Assembly: GCA_026119855.1 (NCBI GenBank)
Contig: JAOWBW010000044.1
Location: forward strand, 868,001-932,000
Length of the DNA: 64,000 bases
Direction of reading: 5' to 3'
Source: Campanula takesimana
Taxonomy: Eukaryota; Streptophyta; Magnoliopsida; Asterales; Campanulaceae
Of this stretch, positions 21,051 through 32,520 are shown piece by piece; position 1 is the stretch's first letter, and every line of letters starts with the position of its first letter. The position numbers were made by a program, and so were the translations under genes. The notes beneath the pieces are model-generated. The model saw nothing but the letters and a program-made list of their open reading frames with translations, ran no database searches and was not told the origin of the DNA.

Positions 21051-22044
21051 TGTAGATACCCCGGGGGGAACCACAGCTTGGCTAGAGCGCATGAATCACC
21101 TAGGATGTCTAATTGTGTTTTAGAGTCGCCACCCACGTTTTTGAGGAACGTAAGAAAACCTAATGTTTATGAGCCTAAGTTTGATTTACGAAAACAGAGA
21201 TTCTTTGGATGAGGGGTTCGGGGGTTAGGTTACGAAATGGGAAGTACTTAAACACCCATTTCGCCCGAGCAAAGTCGGTCTTGTTTGTTCATAATTCACT
21301 TTTAAAGATAAATGTGTTCTTCCTATGAAAATGATGATAAAAAAGGGGTTTTAGAGTTTGAAATGTAGGGAGATGACTCCTAGGCCAATTCAATGTAATG
21401 AAAGGACCGTTGGTGTCATGTCCCAAATGGTTTTGGGTGATTGCACATTTGATTGAAGAAGAAGAAGAAGAAGAAGAAGAGGAGAAATGTTTAAGACATT
21501 TACCTATAGTATCCTTCAAAAAGAACCTCTTGTAAAGCCTTGAAGAAGAGGTTGAATACTTTGTTGAAGAAGTCCCAAGAAAAGGTCAAGGAAAGAAGTG
21601 AGTAAAAAGGTTTGAAGGTAATGATTTCCAAAGTCCTCCTCCAATGATGGATTGGAGGGGTTTTTATAGTTGAAAAAGGACTGTTTTGGAGCCAAACGGA
21701 GTCTCCAAGAAATCTTTTCCGGGCAAACTCATGTATAATGAGCAAGGGAGAGATTCTTGGTCAGAATCTGTAACTGACACGCCCCAGAAGCGCGCGCATC
21801 CCACCTAGGCGGCAGAAGGCGCGCGCGTCTGGCCTCAAGGGGCGGAGGCGCGCGACTCTGAGAAGCAAACTTTGACAGAATGGACTAGAAAGATAGAACT
21901 GTTATTCAGTTTAGTCCCAGGACTTAACGGAGTCCGTCTGGAACTTAACCAAAGTAACATAAACTAACAGAAAACACTTAAAAGAGAGAGAAACACAAAA
22001 TACGTGTGCAATCGGGGTGAGCGGTCCAAGGCGGGGTGTCTACA
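21051..22044 (-). repeat. Tat-A 5' LTR (994 bp)
   Basis: Bounded by TGTAGATACCCC and GGGTGTCTACA, an extended inverted terminal repeat. The TATA box on the minus strand is at 21661-21670 (actataaaaa). The GC triplet at 21786-21860 is 116-190 bp upstream of it. A (GAA)n run is at 21456-21482. Confidence 0.9.
21786..21860. promoter_or_regulatory. GC cassette, triplet in Tat-A LTR
   Basis: Motifs at 21786 (agaagcgcgcgcatccc), 21814 (agaaggcgcgcgcgtctggc) and 21844 (ggaggcgcgcgactctg), spaced 28-30 bp, in U3 upstream of the TATA box. Confidence 0.65.
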
Positions 22045-23391
22045 GGAATCTACACTGTTGACTATTCAGAGAACAAATGGCAACTTTTTGTTGATCGGGC
22101 TGCTAATAAAAGGGGCTTCGGAGTCAGAATTTTGCTTATTGACCCAAGAGATGCGCACACGCCCATTGCTATCCGATTAGACTCTGACTGTTCAAATAAC
22201 ACATCAGAGTATGAGGCTTGCATTGCTGGCCTCGAAGAAGCATTGAGTCGAGGGATCAAAGAAATTGAAGTGTTCAGAGACTTCGCCTTAATCATCAATC
22301 TAATTGAAGGGAAAAATTGAAAATCCAAGACCCAAGACTGTACCAGTATCACATTCGTCTCGTAGCGCTCACTGGCCGCTTCTTTGATATTTCTTTCCAT
22401 TATCTCCCAAGAGATAGAAATCGGTTTTCCGATGCACTTACAACTCTAGCCTCCATCATTGAATTTCTGACAGGCACTACACTGAAGCCTTTGGTGGTTA
22501 GTAAAAGGTCGATCCCAGCCTACTGCCTGGTAATAGACCTGGATGATGAAAAACAACAATGAGCCATGGTATGCAGATGTCTGGAATGTGCTAAAAATGG
22601 GACATACCCCCCGGAAAAGGACAAGAGAGCATGAATCGCCATGCAAAGATGGGCTTCTCAATTTGTGATTTCGGGAGACAAATTATACAAGAGATATCAC
22701 CACGGACCAAATTTGTTCTGTGTCGACAAACTTGAGGCAAAGAAGATCATGGACAAAATCTATGGGGGAATGTGTGGACCCCACATGAATGGGCATATGC
22801 TTGCAAAGAAGGTAATAAGGCAAATGTACTACTGGAGTACTATGGATACCAACTGCATTCAAAAGGTCAATACTTGCGACCAATGCCAACGATACTCTAA
22901 CTTGCAGCATCTCCCACCGCACATCCTTTACCAATCAACCGCGCCTTCGCCTTTCTCTACATGGGGGATAGATGTCATCGGTCAGATCCGTCCCAGTGGC
23001 TCAAACGAACATGAATATGTGTTGGTGGCTGTAGATTACTTCACGAAGTGGGTCGAAGCTGCCTCGTACAAAGTGTTGAATGCTAAGAAGGTAGCAGAAT
23101 TCATTCAGACGAACATCTTCTATAGATACGGGGTCCCCTACCAGATGATTTTGGATAATGGTACTCATTTTGAAGGGCAAGCCAACCTATTGCTTGAAGA
23201 GTTTAAAGTCCAAAGACACAAGTCTTCTCCTTATCGCCCTAAAACAAATGGAGCAGTCGAGGCAGTCAATAAGACCCTTGAAAACATAATCAGGAAAATA
23301 GCAGTCACTTGAAGAGATTGGCCTGAAAAGTTACCGTTAGCACTGTGGGGATACCACACATCTGTCCAGACACCAACAGGGGATACCCCAT
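22045..23391 (+). pseudogene. pol: Tat-C pol fragment: archaeal RNase H and integrase core
   Basis: Follows the Tat-A LTR directly. It holds archaeal-type RNase H (LFVDRAANKRGFGVRI, EYEACIAGLEEALSRG), a frameshift near 22320, LPRDRNRFSDAL, a stop near 22562, then integrase. The zinc region ends in TCDQCQRYSNL, the catalytic Asp residues are in WGIDVIGQ and ILDNGTHF, and Glu is in NGAVEAVNKTLE. A TGA at about 23310 precedes RDWPEKLPLALWGYH. Tat-B interrupts it at 23391 and the frame resumes at 36714. This is a plus-strand element, opposite to Tat-A and B. Confidence 0.9.
23387..23391. repeat. Target site duplication of Tat-B (CCCAT)
   Basis: CCCAT at 23387-23391 and again at 36709-36713, directly outside the TG...CA LTR ends. 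Joining the flanks across it gives a continuous Tat-C integrase frame. Confidence 0.93.
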
Positions 23392-24378
23392 TGTAGATAC
23401 CCCAGGAGGGCATGGCTTGGCTAGAGCACGTGTGTTGTTCCTAGGATGTCTATTCGTGTTTTATTTGTTTAGAGTCGCCACCTATGTTTTAGAGGAACAT
23501 AAGAAAAACCTAATATTTAGCCTAAGTTTAGTACGAAAACAGAGATTCTTGTTATGAGGTTCGGGGGTTAGGTTACGAGATGGGAAGTACTTAAACACCC
23601 ATCTCGCCCGACTAATGTCGGTCTTGCTTGATCAAAGTCTACATAAAATGAATGTTCTTCTTGTTCTTGATGATAAAAAAGGGGTTTTAAAAAGGTGTTT
23701 GGAATATAGGGAGATAACTCCTTGATCAACTTTAATGGAATGGAGCGATCGTTGGTTTCATGTCCTGAAATGATTTGGGGTGATTGCACGTTTGATTAAA
23801 GTAAAAGAAAGAGATGAAGTAGAGAAGAAGGAGGAAGATGGAATTTTACCTATACTTCAAAGATCTTCAAACACTTCTTGGTGACTTCCTTGAAAAAGCC
23901 TTTTATATGATTTTGGTATATTTTTGTGTAGAGAGAATTCTTTAGTCCAAAAGAGTGCTAAAAAAGGGTCCTTTGAAAGGGTGGAAAAAGGGTGTTTTTA
24001 TAGGTGAAAACAAATGTTTTTGGTGCCAAAACTCAGTAACCAAGAAATCTTTCCCGGGCAAAATCATGTAAAATGAGCAAGGGAGGGATTCTTGGACAGA
24101 AATCTGTAACTGATGCCTAGAGGCGCGCGCTTCCCACCTTGGGGGCGGAAGGCGCGCGCTTCTGGCTCCTATGGTCAGAGGCGCGCGACTCAGAGAAGGC
24201 ATTTTTGACAGAATGGACTAGAAAGTTAGCCTTGTTATTCTGTTTAGTCCCTGGACTTAACGAAGTTAGTCAGTAACTTAACGGAAGTAACAAAAACTAA
24301 CAAGAAACACTTAAAAGTGGGAGAAACACAAGATCAACCATGCAACCGGGGTGAGCGGTCCAAGGCGTGGTGTCTACA
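23392..24378 (-). repeat. Tat-B 3' LTR
   Basis: TGTAGATACCCC to GGTGTCTACA. The minus TATA box is at about 23995-24003. The GC triplet is at 24120-24193, 117-190 bp upstream of it. The purine tract, read on the minus strand as CCGAGGGGCTCT, is at 24379-24391. Confidence 0.93.
24120..24193. promoter_or_regulatory. GC cassette, triplet in Tat-B 3' LTR
   Basis: Motifs at about 24120 (gaggcgcgcgcttccc), 24148 (gaaggcgcgcgcttctgg) and 24177 (agaggcgcgcgactcag), spaced 28-29 bp. Confidence 0.65.
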
Positions 24379-24391
24379 GAGCCCCTCGGCT
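24379..24391 (-). other. Tat-B polypurine tract
   Basis: Plus strand agagcccctcggc, so GCCGAGGGGCTCT in element sense, abutting the 3' LTR. Tat-C (40671-40690) and Tat-D (46296-46308) share the CGAGGGGCT core. Confidence 0.8.
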
Positions 24392-24554
24392 ACGTGGATT
24401 TCAAGGCAAAATGCGTCGACGAAAGAAAGTACACCCATCGGGGACATCACCAAGAGAAAAAAAAAAAGACTCAATGAAAGCAGGAATTTGAAACTGCGAG
24501 AGATAGGGGTGTGCTCCCTGTGTGAGCGGCTTTTGTTGATAGAGGAGGTGGCAT

Positions 24555-25415
24555 GATTCGTTTGTAAATCCGCCGGTTGAATCTGTTAGTGGATCCGCTT
24601 GTTGAATATGTTTGCCGAATCTGTTATTGAATCTGCTTGATAAATCCGTTGGTGAATCCATTGAATGAGCCCGTTAGTAAGCTCTGTTGATGAATTCATT
24701 TGATGAATCCGTTAGTGAATCCCTTAGATGAGTCTGTTAGTAAACTCTGTTGTCAAATCCATTAGTGAATCCGCTTGATGAATCCGTTGGTGAATCCCTT
24801 GGATGAGTCCATTAGTAAACTCTATTGACGAATTCGTTAGTGAATCCGTTTGATGAATCCGTTAGTGAATCCCTTGAATGAGTCCGTTGGTAAACTCTAT
24901 TGACGAATCCGTTAGTGAATCCATTTGATGAATCCGTTAGTGAATCCCTTGAATGAGTCCGTTAGTTCTCTGTTGATGATCCGTTAGTGAATCCGTTTGA
25001 TGAATCCGTTAGTGAATCCCTTGAATGAGTCCGTTGGTAATCTCTGTTGATGAATCCGTTTGATGAATCCGTTAGTGAATCCCTTGAATGAGTCCGTTGG
25101 TAAACTCTGTTGATGAATCCGTTAGTGAATCCGTTTGATAAATCCGTTAGTGAATCCCTTGAATGAGTTCGTTGGTAAACTCTGTTGACGAATCCTTTAG
25201 TGAATCCATTTGATGAGTCCGTTAGTAAGCTCTGTTGACGAATCCGTTAGTGAATCCGCTTGATGAATCCGTTGGTGAATCCCTTGGATGAGTCCTTTGG
25301 TGAACTCTGTTGACGAATCCTTTAGTGGATCCGTTTGATGAATCCGTTAGTGAATCCCTTGAATGAGTCCGTTGGTAAACTCTGTTGATGAATCCATTAG
25401 TGAATCCGTTTGATT
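24555..25415. repeat. About 75-bp tandem satellite, roughly 11 copies (Tat-B 3' UTR)
   Basis: The string tgaatccctt recurs mostly every 75 bp (for example ccctt at 24721, 24796, 24871 and 24946), with shorter variants of 72 and 63 bp. It is related to the 76-bp satellite of Tat-A but more diverged between units. Confidence 0.93.
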
Positions 25416-25812
25416 GCTTGAGAAGTGGTGATTTCTGTTATTCACCATGGGCCGAGTTGCCGTTTGTAGCTGTCTCTGACGTGTGCGGTTTGGAGCTGCA
25501 CTTTGCTGTTGACTTTATGACTTTTGCGGGGTGCAGGCACAGTTGACTGCGGATCAAAAAGATGAGTTTTCCTTCAGAGAGGAAAATGTCGAGATTGACC
25601 TTGACTCGAAAAGAAAGACACAACCTATTTTTAGTGGAAGTATCTATCTAACTTTAATTTAGACGTGCCTTAGGGGCGGACCTAATTAATGTGTGCCCAA
25701 CTGTGTCACCAAGGGTGGAGGATGTTGATTCCTGCTGATTTCGGGAGTGCTTGGACTTTGTTTCTGCGTGATTTCTTCTTCTGACAAGGGCCAATTGAGG
25801 CGTTTCTGGAAT
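25416..25812. other. Spacer between satellite and antisense gene (Tat-B)
   Basis: No gene. It contains gggtgcaggcacagttgact (about 25530), shared with Tat-A at about 457. Confidence 0.6.
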
Positions 25813-25887
25813 GGGAGGCGGGCGACTCGACTAGTGCCCGTGGGATGCGCGCTGGTCATGTGGGTGACGGGAGGCGCGCGCTTCTGG
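25813..25887. promoter_or_regulatory. GC cassette, triplet upstream of DUF7745-like gene
   Basis: Motifs at about 25813 (gggaggcgggcgactcga), 25842 (gggatgcgcgctggtc) and 25869 (gggaggcgcgcgcttctgg), spaced 27-29 bp. A TATA-like tataata follows at about 25938, and the ATG is at 26039. Confidence 0.6.
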
Positions 25888-26038
25888 GAAGAGAAATCCG
25901 GGGCTTGACATTTGCTGGCCAAAAGATCCCCAATAGCTATAATATCAGCCTCTGTTCAAACACATTCTTCCAACAGCTCTTTTCTGTCATTTTAAACACC
26001 TTTTCTCTGCCCAATCTTGCTTGTAATCCACATTTTCC

Positions 26039-27433
26039 ATGGCTTCCAATTCCTTTGTTCTTGATGCCAAGGCTTTTGGTGAGTACGAGAAGGATTTATC
26101 AACCTTTGTGTACTCTTTCAAGACCCATCCCAAGAAGGCTTTTGTCAAGGATTTTGGGTTCCGAATTCTCTTCACACTTCGGACCTTGAAGCCGGATTGG
26201 GACTTGTTGAAGGCTGCTGTAGCCTTTTGGGATTGTGATAGTCACACTTTTATCTTCTTGGCGAATGAAATGGTGCCGACTGTTGATGACTTCGGTGGCA
26301 TGCCACTGGTGGGTTAAATTGCCGTCCCCAAATATCATCGTGGAGTGATTGATTCTTGGTCCGATTTGTTGAACCTCCCTGTTGAGGATGTGAGGAAGAT
26401 ACTGCATGGTACCATGGTAGATATAACCGAGTTGCCGATGTTTTTCAGCTTGCATTCGGAGGACATGTCGGTTCAGTCCTTCAAGAGGAATGCCATGGCA
26501 ACTTGTCTCTTTAGTGAGGTTCTTTTCGTTACACCATTCGGGACAGCGGATACGCAGTTGGCCGAGATTATCTTGCAGGCTAAGGAGCAACAATTCAGTA
26601 TAATCCCTCTTGTAGTGGGGGAGACTTTGCATGGCTTAGATGAGTTGCACTGGACGGGTGAGATGAGACGAGGAAGCCCCTTGCCTTTGACCATATGGCT
26701 CCAGGAACACTTCAGGATTTATTCTCCAGAGGGTGAGTATTCTCCAGAGGGTGATCTGTCTCCTTTTGCTTTTCACAGGAGAAAACTGCTGACTCGAGAT
26801 TTATCTGAAAATGGTTGGAAGACATCCCTTGCGTCTCGGTTATCGGCTGACATTGAGTGGTGCCCTCCTTCTTGGGGTCTCCATCCTTTTGTGGAATGGA
26901 CCTTGGGTTTTGAGCATGTGGTCTTACCCAGCTTCAGAGACTCTTCATTTTACCATCCGGAGCGGGTTTTGAGGCATTTCGGTCGCCAACAGATTATTCA
27001 TTTCCCAAGGAATGGGGTGCTCCATCCAGTTTCATATATGGGTCCGGACTTTTCAAGAGAGCTTCAGTCAGCTTGGGGAGATGATCGCCATCGGTGGGCT
27101 TCTGCCCCTATTCACCGGGGTAGTATCTTTCTTCTCGAGAGTTATTTGGATTATCTGTTTGGCACCCTTTATCGCGGCATCACTTGGGTTGACGTGCTTC
27201 GCGCTGAGTTGCTAGGAAAGGACTTTGAGCCCAGCAGTGCTTTGAGATATAGGGAGGCTGCTGCTGATTCTTGCAATATTTTGGCTGTTTTGGCAGTCAT
27301 TTGGATAACTTTTACGCTCAGAGGCGTGTTGCTGCTCAGAAGATTTCAGTCCACCTTAGTGTTCCTAGACCTCCCAAGAAGAGTAGGATTGATAACCGTT
27401 CGGGTGGCCCTTCGAAATCTAAGAGAAAATTAG
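26039..27433 (+). pseudogene. Antisense DUF7745-like gene of Tat-B
   Basis: Runs opposite to Tat-B pol. It starts MASNSFVLDAKAFGEYEKD. The FWDCDSHTFIFLANEM...PTVDDFGGM stretch is the PMD/DUF7745-type signature (FWD...F...E..PT..D). An in-frame TAA sits at about 26315; the frame then continues through SWSDLLNLPVEDVRKIL, GETLHGLDELHWTGEM and WLQEHFRIYSPEG. Near 27300 the sense shifts frame, after which PPKKSRIDNRS and PSKSKRKL, NLS-like basic runs, are read in the other frame. Tat-C and Tat-D antisense genes share ETLHG and the WLQE motif. The family name is from memory of the signature; the function is unknown. Confidence 0.7.
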
Positions 27434-27621
27434 ATTTTTCCTAGTACCCCAAGATTGCAATTAAGTAGACCACTTGTTTAGGATTTAATGTTTTATGTTT
27501 TTTATTGCTCACCATTGTCCGTTGTAATGATCAAAATAATTCAAGAGATTGAATAAAATTGCATTTTGTTATGACATGAATGGGTAAAAATTATTGTTTT
27601 AAGACCGCACCCGAAGGTTGC

Positions 27622-27658
27622 CTACGTTCCTCTTGTAGAGAGGCTCAGGTCTCCGTAG
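27622..27658 (-). other. HP2 hairpin, Tat-B
   Basis: Outer stem CTACG (27622-27626) with CGTAG (27654-27658). The inner stem CCTCT (27629-27633) pairs with AGAGG (27639-27643). Compared with Tat-A the inner stem and loop changed but pairing is kept. Confidence 0.65.
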
Positions 27659-27710
27659 TTCAAACAAATGAAGACCATTTTTTTTTTGTGTGTGCACCCT
27701 GTTTTTTTGG

Positions 27711-27804
27711 CTAGACCGCCCTTTCGGGTTTTCAATCTAGCGGGCTTATTTTTTTCACGTGCTCTAATTTTTACCTAGGCCGCCCTTGCGGGTTTTCAAC
27801 CTAG
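27711..27804 (-). other. HP1 tandem hairpins, Tat-B
   Basis: CTAGA/TCTAG (27711-27715 with 27736-27740) and CTAGG/CCTAG (27775-27779 with 27800-27804), each with the inner CCC/GGG stem and a GAAA or GCAA loop in element sense. Same order as in Tat-A. Confidence 0.6.
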
Positions 27805-27834
27805 CGAGCGTTTTTTTTTAATGGTCTTTATTTG

Positions 27835-30800
27835 TTAAGCGTAGAACTTCTTGAGCTTGTCGAGGTTGAACTCCTTTGGCAATTGATCACCATCCAAGTC
27901 TACGAGTCGGACTGTACTGCCGCTTAGTATCTTCTTGACCACGTAAGGACCGATCCATCGAGGTCACCACTTCCCAAGGGGATTCATGGCATTGGGAGGA
28001 TGTTGTCTTAGGACTAGATCTCCCACTTTGATATTTCGAGGCTTCACCTTCTTGTTGAAAGCTCCCGCCATTCTTTGTTGATAAGCCCTTGTGCGCTCAA
28101 ACGGTCTTAACCTCTTTTCGTCGAGTAGGTCTAGTTGCTCGTATCGACTTTGCATCCAATCGACCTCGTTGACTTGGTTCTCGAGTAAGACCTGTAGAGA
28201 AGGAACCTCTAGTTCGACCGGGAGTACGGCTTCAGAACCATAAACTAATGAGTATGGAGTTTCTCCTGTTGCTGACCGTATTGACATGCGGTAGCCCCAT
28301 AATACTAGTGGTAATTTCTCGGGCCAATCCTTTCCCGTTGAAGCCATATTCCGTATGATGACCTCGATTGTCTTATTTTCTGCTTCGACCGCTCCATTGG
28401 GTTAGGGACGGTACGGGGATGACTTGTGCTTGGTAATCTTGTAGTTAACCAAAAGTGCATCCATTTCCTTCTCAAAGTGAGAGCCATTGTCAGAGATGAT
28501 CTCATGAGGAATACCATATCTGCACATGATGTTGGTCTTCACGAATTCGGCCACTTTCTTGGCGTTGAGAACTCGGTAAGCTTGTGCTTCGACCCACTTT
28601 TTGAAGTAATCCACGGCCACTAGAATGAATGACTGTCCGTTGCTTCCCATAGGATGGACTTTGCCGATGATATCTATATCCCAATAAGAGAATGGCCATG
28701 GTGTGGTCATGTTGTACAGTTGTGATGGCGGAGCATGTTGTAGATTAGCTTGGAATTGGCACTAGGCACATTTCTTGACTTTCTCGATGCAGTCTCTTTC
28801 CATTGTGGTCCAATAGTAACCAATATGGAGTATCTTCTTGGTTAACATAATCCCATTCATGTGGGGCCCACACTCGCCTTTGTGGACTTCGTGCATGATT
28901 TCTTGAGCTTCGGACTCATTTGCACACAAAAGATTGATCCATTGATGGTGTCTTTTGTAGACTCGATTTCCAATCAACACATATCTGGCGGCTAGCTTTT
29001 GTAAGGCCATTCGAGTTTTCCCATTGCTGTTTTCGGGAAAGGTGACATTGTTGAGAAAGTTCATGATGTTTGTGTACCACGGAGGGTTATCTTGGACTTC
29101 GTTGATCTCTATGTTCATGCAGTATGCCGGACTGGTCCTTCTTAAAATTTTGAAGGGTTTCACCATTTTTCCTTTGGGAATTTCAACCAATGAGGCTATG
29201 GTGGCTAAAGCATCGGCAAAGTGGTTCTTGTCCCTTGGCAAATAATTGAACATGATGTCTTGGAACTGTTCGACTAATTCCTCGAGATGTTGACCGTACT
29301 GTTGGAGGGTCGATTCTTGGATTCGCCATTTACCCGATGTCTGATTGATAAGGAGTAAGGAGTCACCGAATACTTCTAGATCTGTGACATTTCTTTCTAT
29401 CGCTGCTTCTAGCCCCGCTATGCATGCCTCATACTCGGCAATTTTGTTGGTAGCTTCGAATTCAAGACGGATTGCAATTGGAGTGTAGATGTCCTTTGGA
29501 TCGATAAGCAACATTCCTATCCCATAACCATGCTTATTGGCGGCGCCATCAAAAAAGAGTTTCCACTTATTTTCCTCGGTTGTAGTGCAAACCAAGTGTT
29601 CGTCGGGAAACTGTAAGTCCTCCCCCTTCGCTTCGTCACACGGAAATTCAGCAAGCTGATCAGTGAACACTTTCCCCCTGATGGATTTGAGTGTGACGTA
29701 AGTGATATTATAGCCGGCGAGCATGAAGTACCATTTGGATATCCTTGTTGACATGAAAGGATTCTCAAAGATGTAGCGGAGCGGTTCCACTTTTTCTACT
29801 AGGTTGATTGGAAAGGCTTCCATGTAATGTTTGAGCTTTTGAGTGACCTAAACCAGTGCTGCACATGACCTCTCCAAGATGGAGTAGTTCTTTTCGCCTC
29901 TTTAAAATCGGTGACTGACAAAATAAATGGCATTCTCTTTTGTGGAGTCTTGTTTCTCTTGTGCTTGCATAGCCTCAAGGGCTTCATCATTCACTGTGAG
30001 GTAGAGAAAGAGAGGTTTCTTCTTGTGAGGTGGAACCAAAACTAGAGGGCATGTCAAGTAATGCTTCACTTGGTCGAAGGCTTCTTGGCAAGCGTCGGTC
30101 CATTCTAGAGCCATGTTCTTCTTGAGTAACTTGAAGATTGGCTCGCACATGGAAGTAAGCTGGTGCACAAACCGACTGATGTACTGAAGTTTTCCCATGA
30201 AACCATTGATTTCTTTCTGTGTCTTGGGAGGAGGCATGTCAATGATTGCCTTGAATTTTGAGGGATCTGCTTCAATACCCCTTTCTGTGATCATGTAGCT
30301 AAGAACTTTACCTCTGATAACCCCAAAAGTGCACTTTGCGGGATTGAGCCTCATCTTGTGTTGATGAAGCCTTTCAAAGAACTTGCGGAGGTAAATCAAG
30401 TGTTGACCGTCGGTCCCTTTGGAGTGGATGATCATGTCGTCCACGTAGACCTCGATCTCTTTGTGAATCATATCATGGAACAAGTCTGTAACAGCCCTTT
30501 GATAAGTAGCCCCAGCGTTCCTTAACCCAAACGGCATAACTGTGTAGCAAAAGGTGCCCCACGGTGTTGTGAAAGCAGTCTTGTGTTGATCCTCTTCAGC
30601 CATGAGAATCTGATTATACCCAGCAAAACCATCCACAAATGAGCGGACCTCGTAGGCAGCAGTGGAGTTGACTAGCATATCGATGTTGGGTAGTGGAAAG
30701 TCATCCTTTGGAGAAGCTTTGTTCAAATCCCGAAAGTCCACACAAACATGAACCTTGCCATTAGCCTTTCGGATTGTGACCACATTGGATAGCCATGTTG

Positions 30801-31464
30801 GATACTCAATAACTTTAATGAAGCCTACACTGAGAAGCTTCTCTATCTCTTCTTTGACTTGTAGAGACCATTCTGGCTTGATCTTTCTGAGTTTCTGCTT
30901 TGTCAGCTTAGCATTGTCTCTGATCGGAATTCTGTGCTCCGCGACCTTTTTGTCTAAACCCGACATGTCTTTGTATGACCATACAAATACGTCCACGAAC
31001 TCTCTGAGCAGTGCGGTCAATCTGTCTTTCTCTTCCCCCTTGAAGAAGCTTCTGATCTTGGTTTTTTTTGGCTCTTCGTCGGTACCCAGATTAACAACAT
31101 GCAATTCTTCGTCAGCCCCTGGACCATTTTCACCACGACTACGGACCTGTTGAGCAAGTTCATTTAAGTATGTTGTGTTTTTGTGGTCTATTTCATCATT
31201 ATTTGAATCATTACTAACTAGTTCATTAGATTCATTATTAGTTAATTCATCATTCATGATGTTTGCAATCTCGGGGTACTCAGAAAGATCAAATTTTTCA
31301 TTAACAAAGAAAGGGAACACACACTCGGCTATGGCTTCCATATCCTCTTGGGTGAGGGTATCAGAAATACTCTCGAACTCGAAAGTGAATGTGAACAAGT
31401 CTTCCTTTGTGACCTTGCGCGGAATGCAACCCATCTTCTCGACCAAGAATTCCTCGGATACCAT
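27835..31464 (-). pseudogene. pol: Tat-B pol: RT, both RNases H, integrase
   Basis: Homologous to Tat-A pol throughout, and uninterrupted by insertion. RT has CVDFRDLNKASPKDDFPLP and VYVDDMIIHSK. The archaeal RNase H has FFDGAANKHGYGIG and LPRDKNHFADAL. Integrase has IISDNGSHF and NGAVEAENKTIE. Stops occur near 29900, 29850, 28762, 28402 and 27964, most explained by one C-to-T or G-to-A change. The pol stop itself is TAA at 27835-27837. The element cannot make its own enzymes. Confidence 0.92.
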
Positions 31465-32520
31465 GGGTCCCTTCGTAGAATACCAGTTGTTGATCGGCTC
31501 GGAGCTTGGCTAGATCTCGCTGATAGTCTCCCTTCTCGTGTCGGTGTTGTAGATGGCATTTACTTGGCACTCGTCCATGATGGCTAATTCTTCGAACATG
31601 GAGGCCAAATCCACTAATTATTCCCCTACGGTAATCTCTGTCTCAGTCTCTATTGTCACTTTCTTTCCCCACCATTCTCGAGGTGATATGGGAGTTGGTT
31701 CCCTTTCGGATTTCTGGATCTCACAGTCGGCGAAGATCTCGAGACCGGGATTTCTGATGCCCTTGCTGTTAACCCATGGCTCATGAAAGATTACGTACGA
31801 AACCTCTTCCCCTTGACGTACAAAGTAGACATTCAATGTCTTGCGGTAAGGCCTCAAATTGGGAATCTCATAATGACGGCCTTCCCTATGAGCTTGGGCC
31901 TTTTCATTCTTGACGGCTTGCTCGTGTTTCAAGTCATCTCTGGAAGGTTCGTATCCCAAACCGAATTTTTTCTTGACGAATGGGACCTCCATGGGTTGCA
32001 TTCTACCCTGTTGGTATTTCCCTAGGCCTAAACCGGGGAAGTAGTCCATATTCCTCATCATACGGAGGACCTTGCGATTGCCGAGGGTCCAAGATCTGTT
32101 TCCCCTTTCTTTGTCAACGGCGTTGATTGAGACGCCGGAGAGAGTAGAGTCTGCTAAATCATGCTGAATTTGGTGAATGGGTTCCCCCTTTCTATGGATA
32201 GTGACGTTTTTTGCCATAACGGTCACCATTTCATCCCCATTTTTTGAACTTCACACACTGATGGAGAGTCGAAGGGACGGCATTAGAACTGTGTATCCAT
32301 GGGCGGCCCAAGAGTAAGTTAAATGAAGAAGGCACATCGACCACTTGAAATGGGACGGACATAACCATGCTCCCAAACTCAATGTCTATTTCCACCATAC
32401 CCTGTGCGGGCAGTGCTGTCGTAACCTCGAATTACTTGGGTAGAAGGCTTCAAATCTGAATTCTTAAGCCCCAGTATGCCCATGATTCGACTGGGCATTA
32501 AGTTGAGTGCGGAACCACCG
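31465..32520 (-). pseudogene. Tat-B protease and G-patch-like linker
   Basis: The protease region lies around 32230-32520 and is frame-shifted at about 32540 relative to gag. The linker contains RMMRNMDYFPGLGLGKYQQG and PREWWGKKVTIETE, as in Tat-A. Stops lie at about 31618 and 31512. Confidence 0.75.

Larger units (their letters stand above)
1..22044 (-). mobile_element. Tat-A: Ty3/gypsy Tat-lineage retrotransposon, 3' LTR outside window
   Basis: On the minus strand the order is 5' LTR (22044-21051), tRNA-Arg primer site, long leader, gag, protease, RT, RNase H, a second archaeal-type RNase H, integrase, structured 3' UTR, antisense genes and a satellite. The dual RNase H, tRNA-Arg priming, antisense extra genes and tandem repeats before the 3' LTR are all known traits of the plant Tat/Ogre lineage. 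The copia element Cop1 splits RT at 7404-15906. Gag and protease carry stops and a frameshift, so this copy is dead. It lies in the pol of Tat-C, which resumes at 22045. The left end and target duplication cannot be seen. Confidence 0.9.
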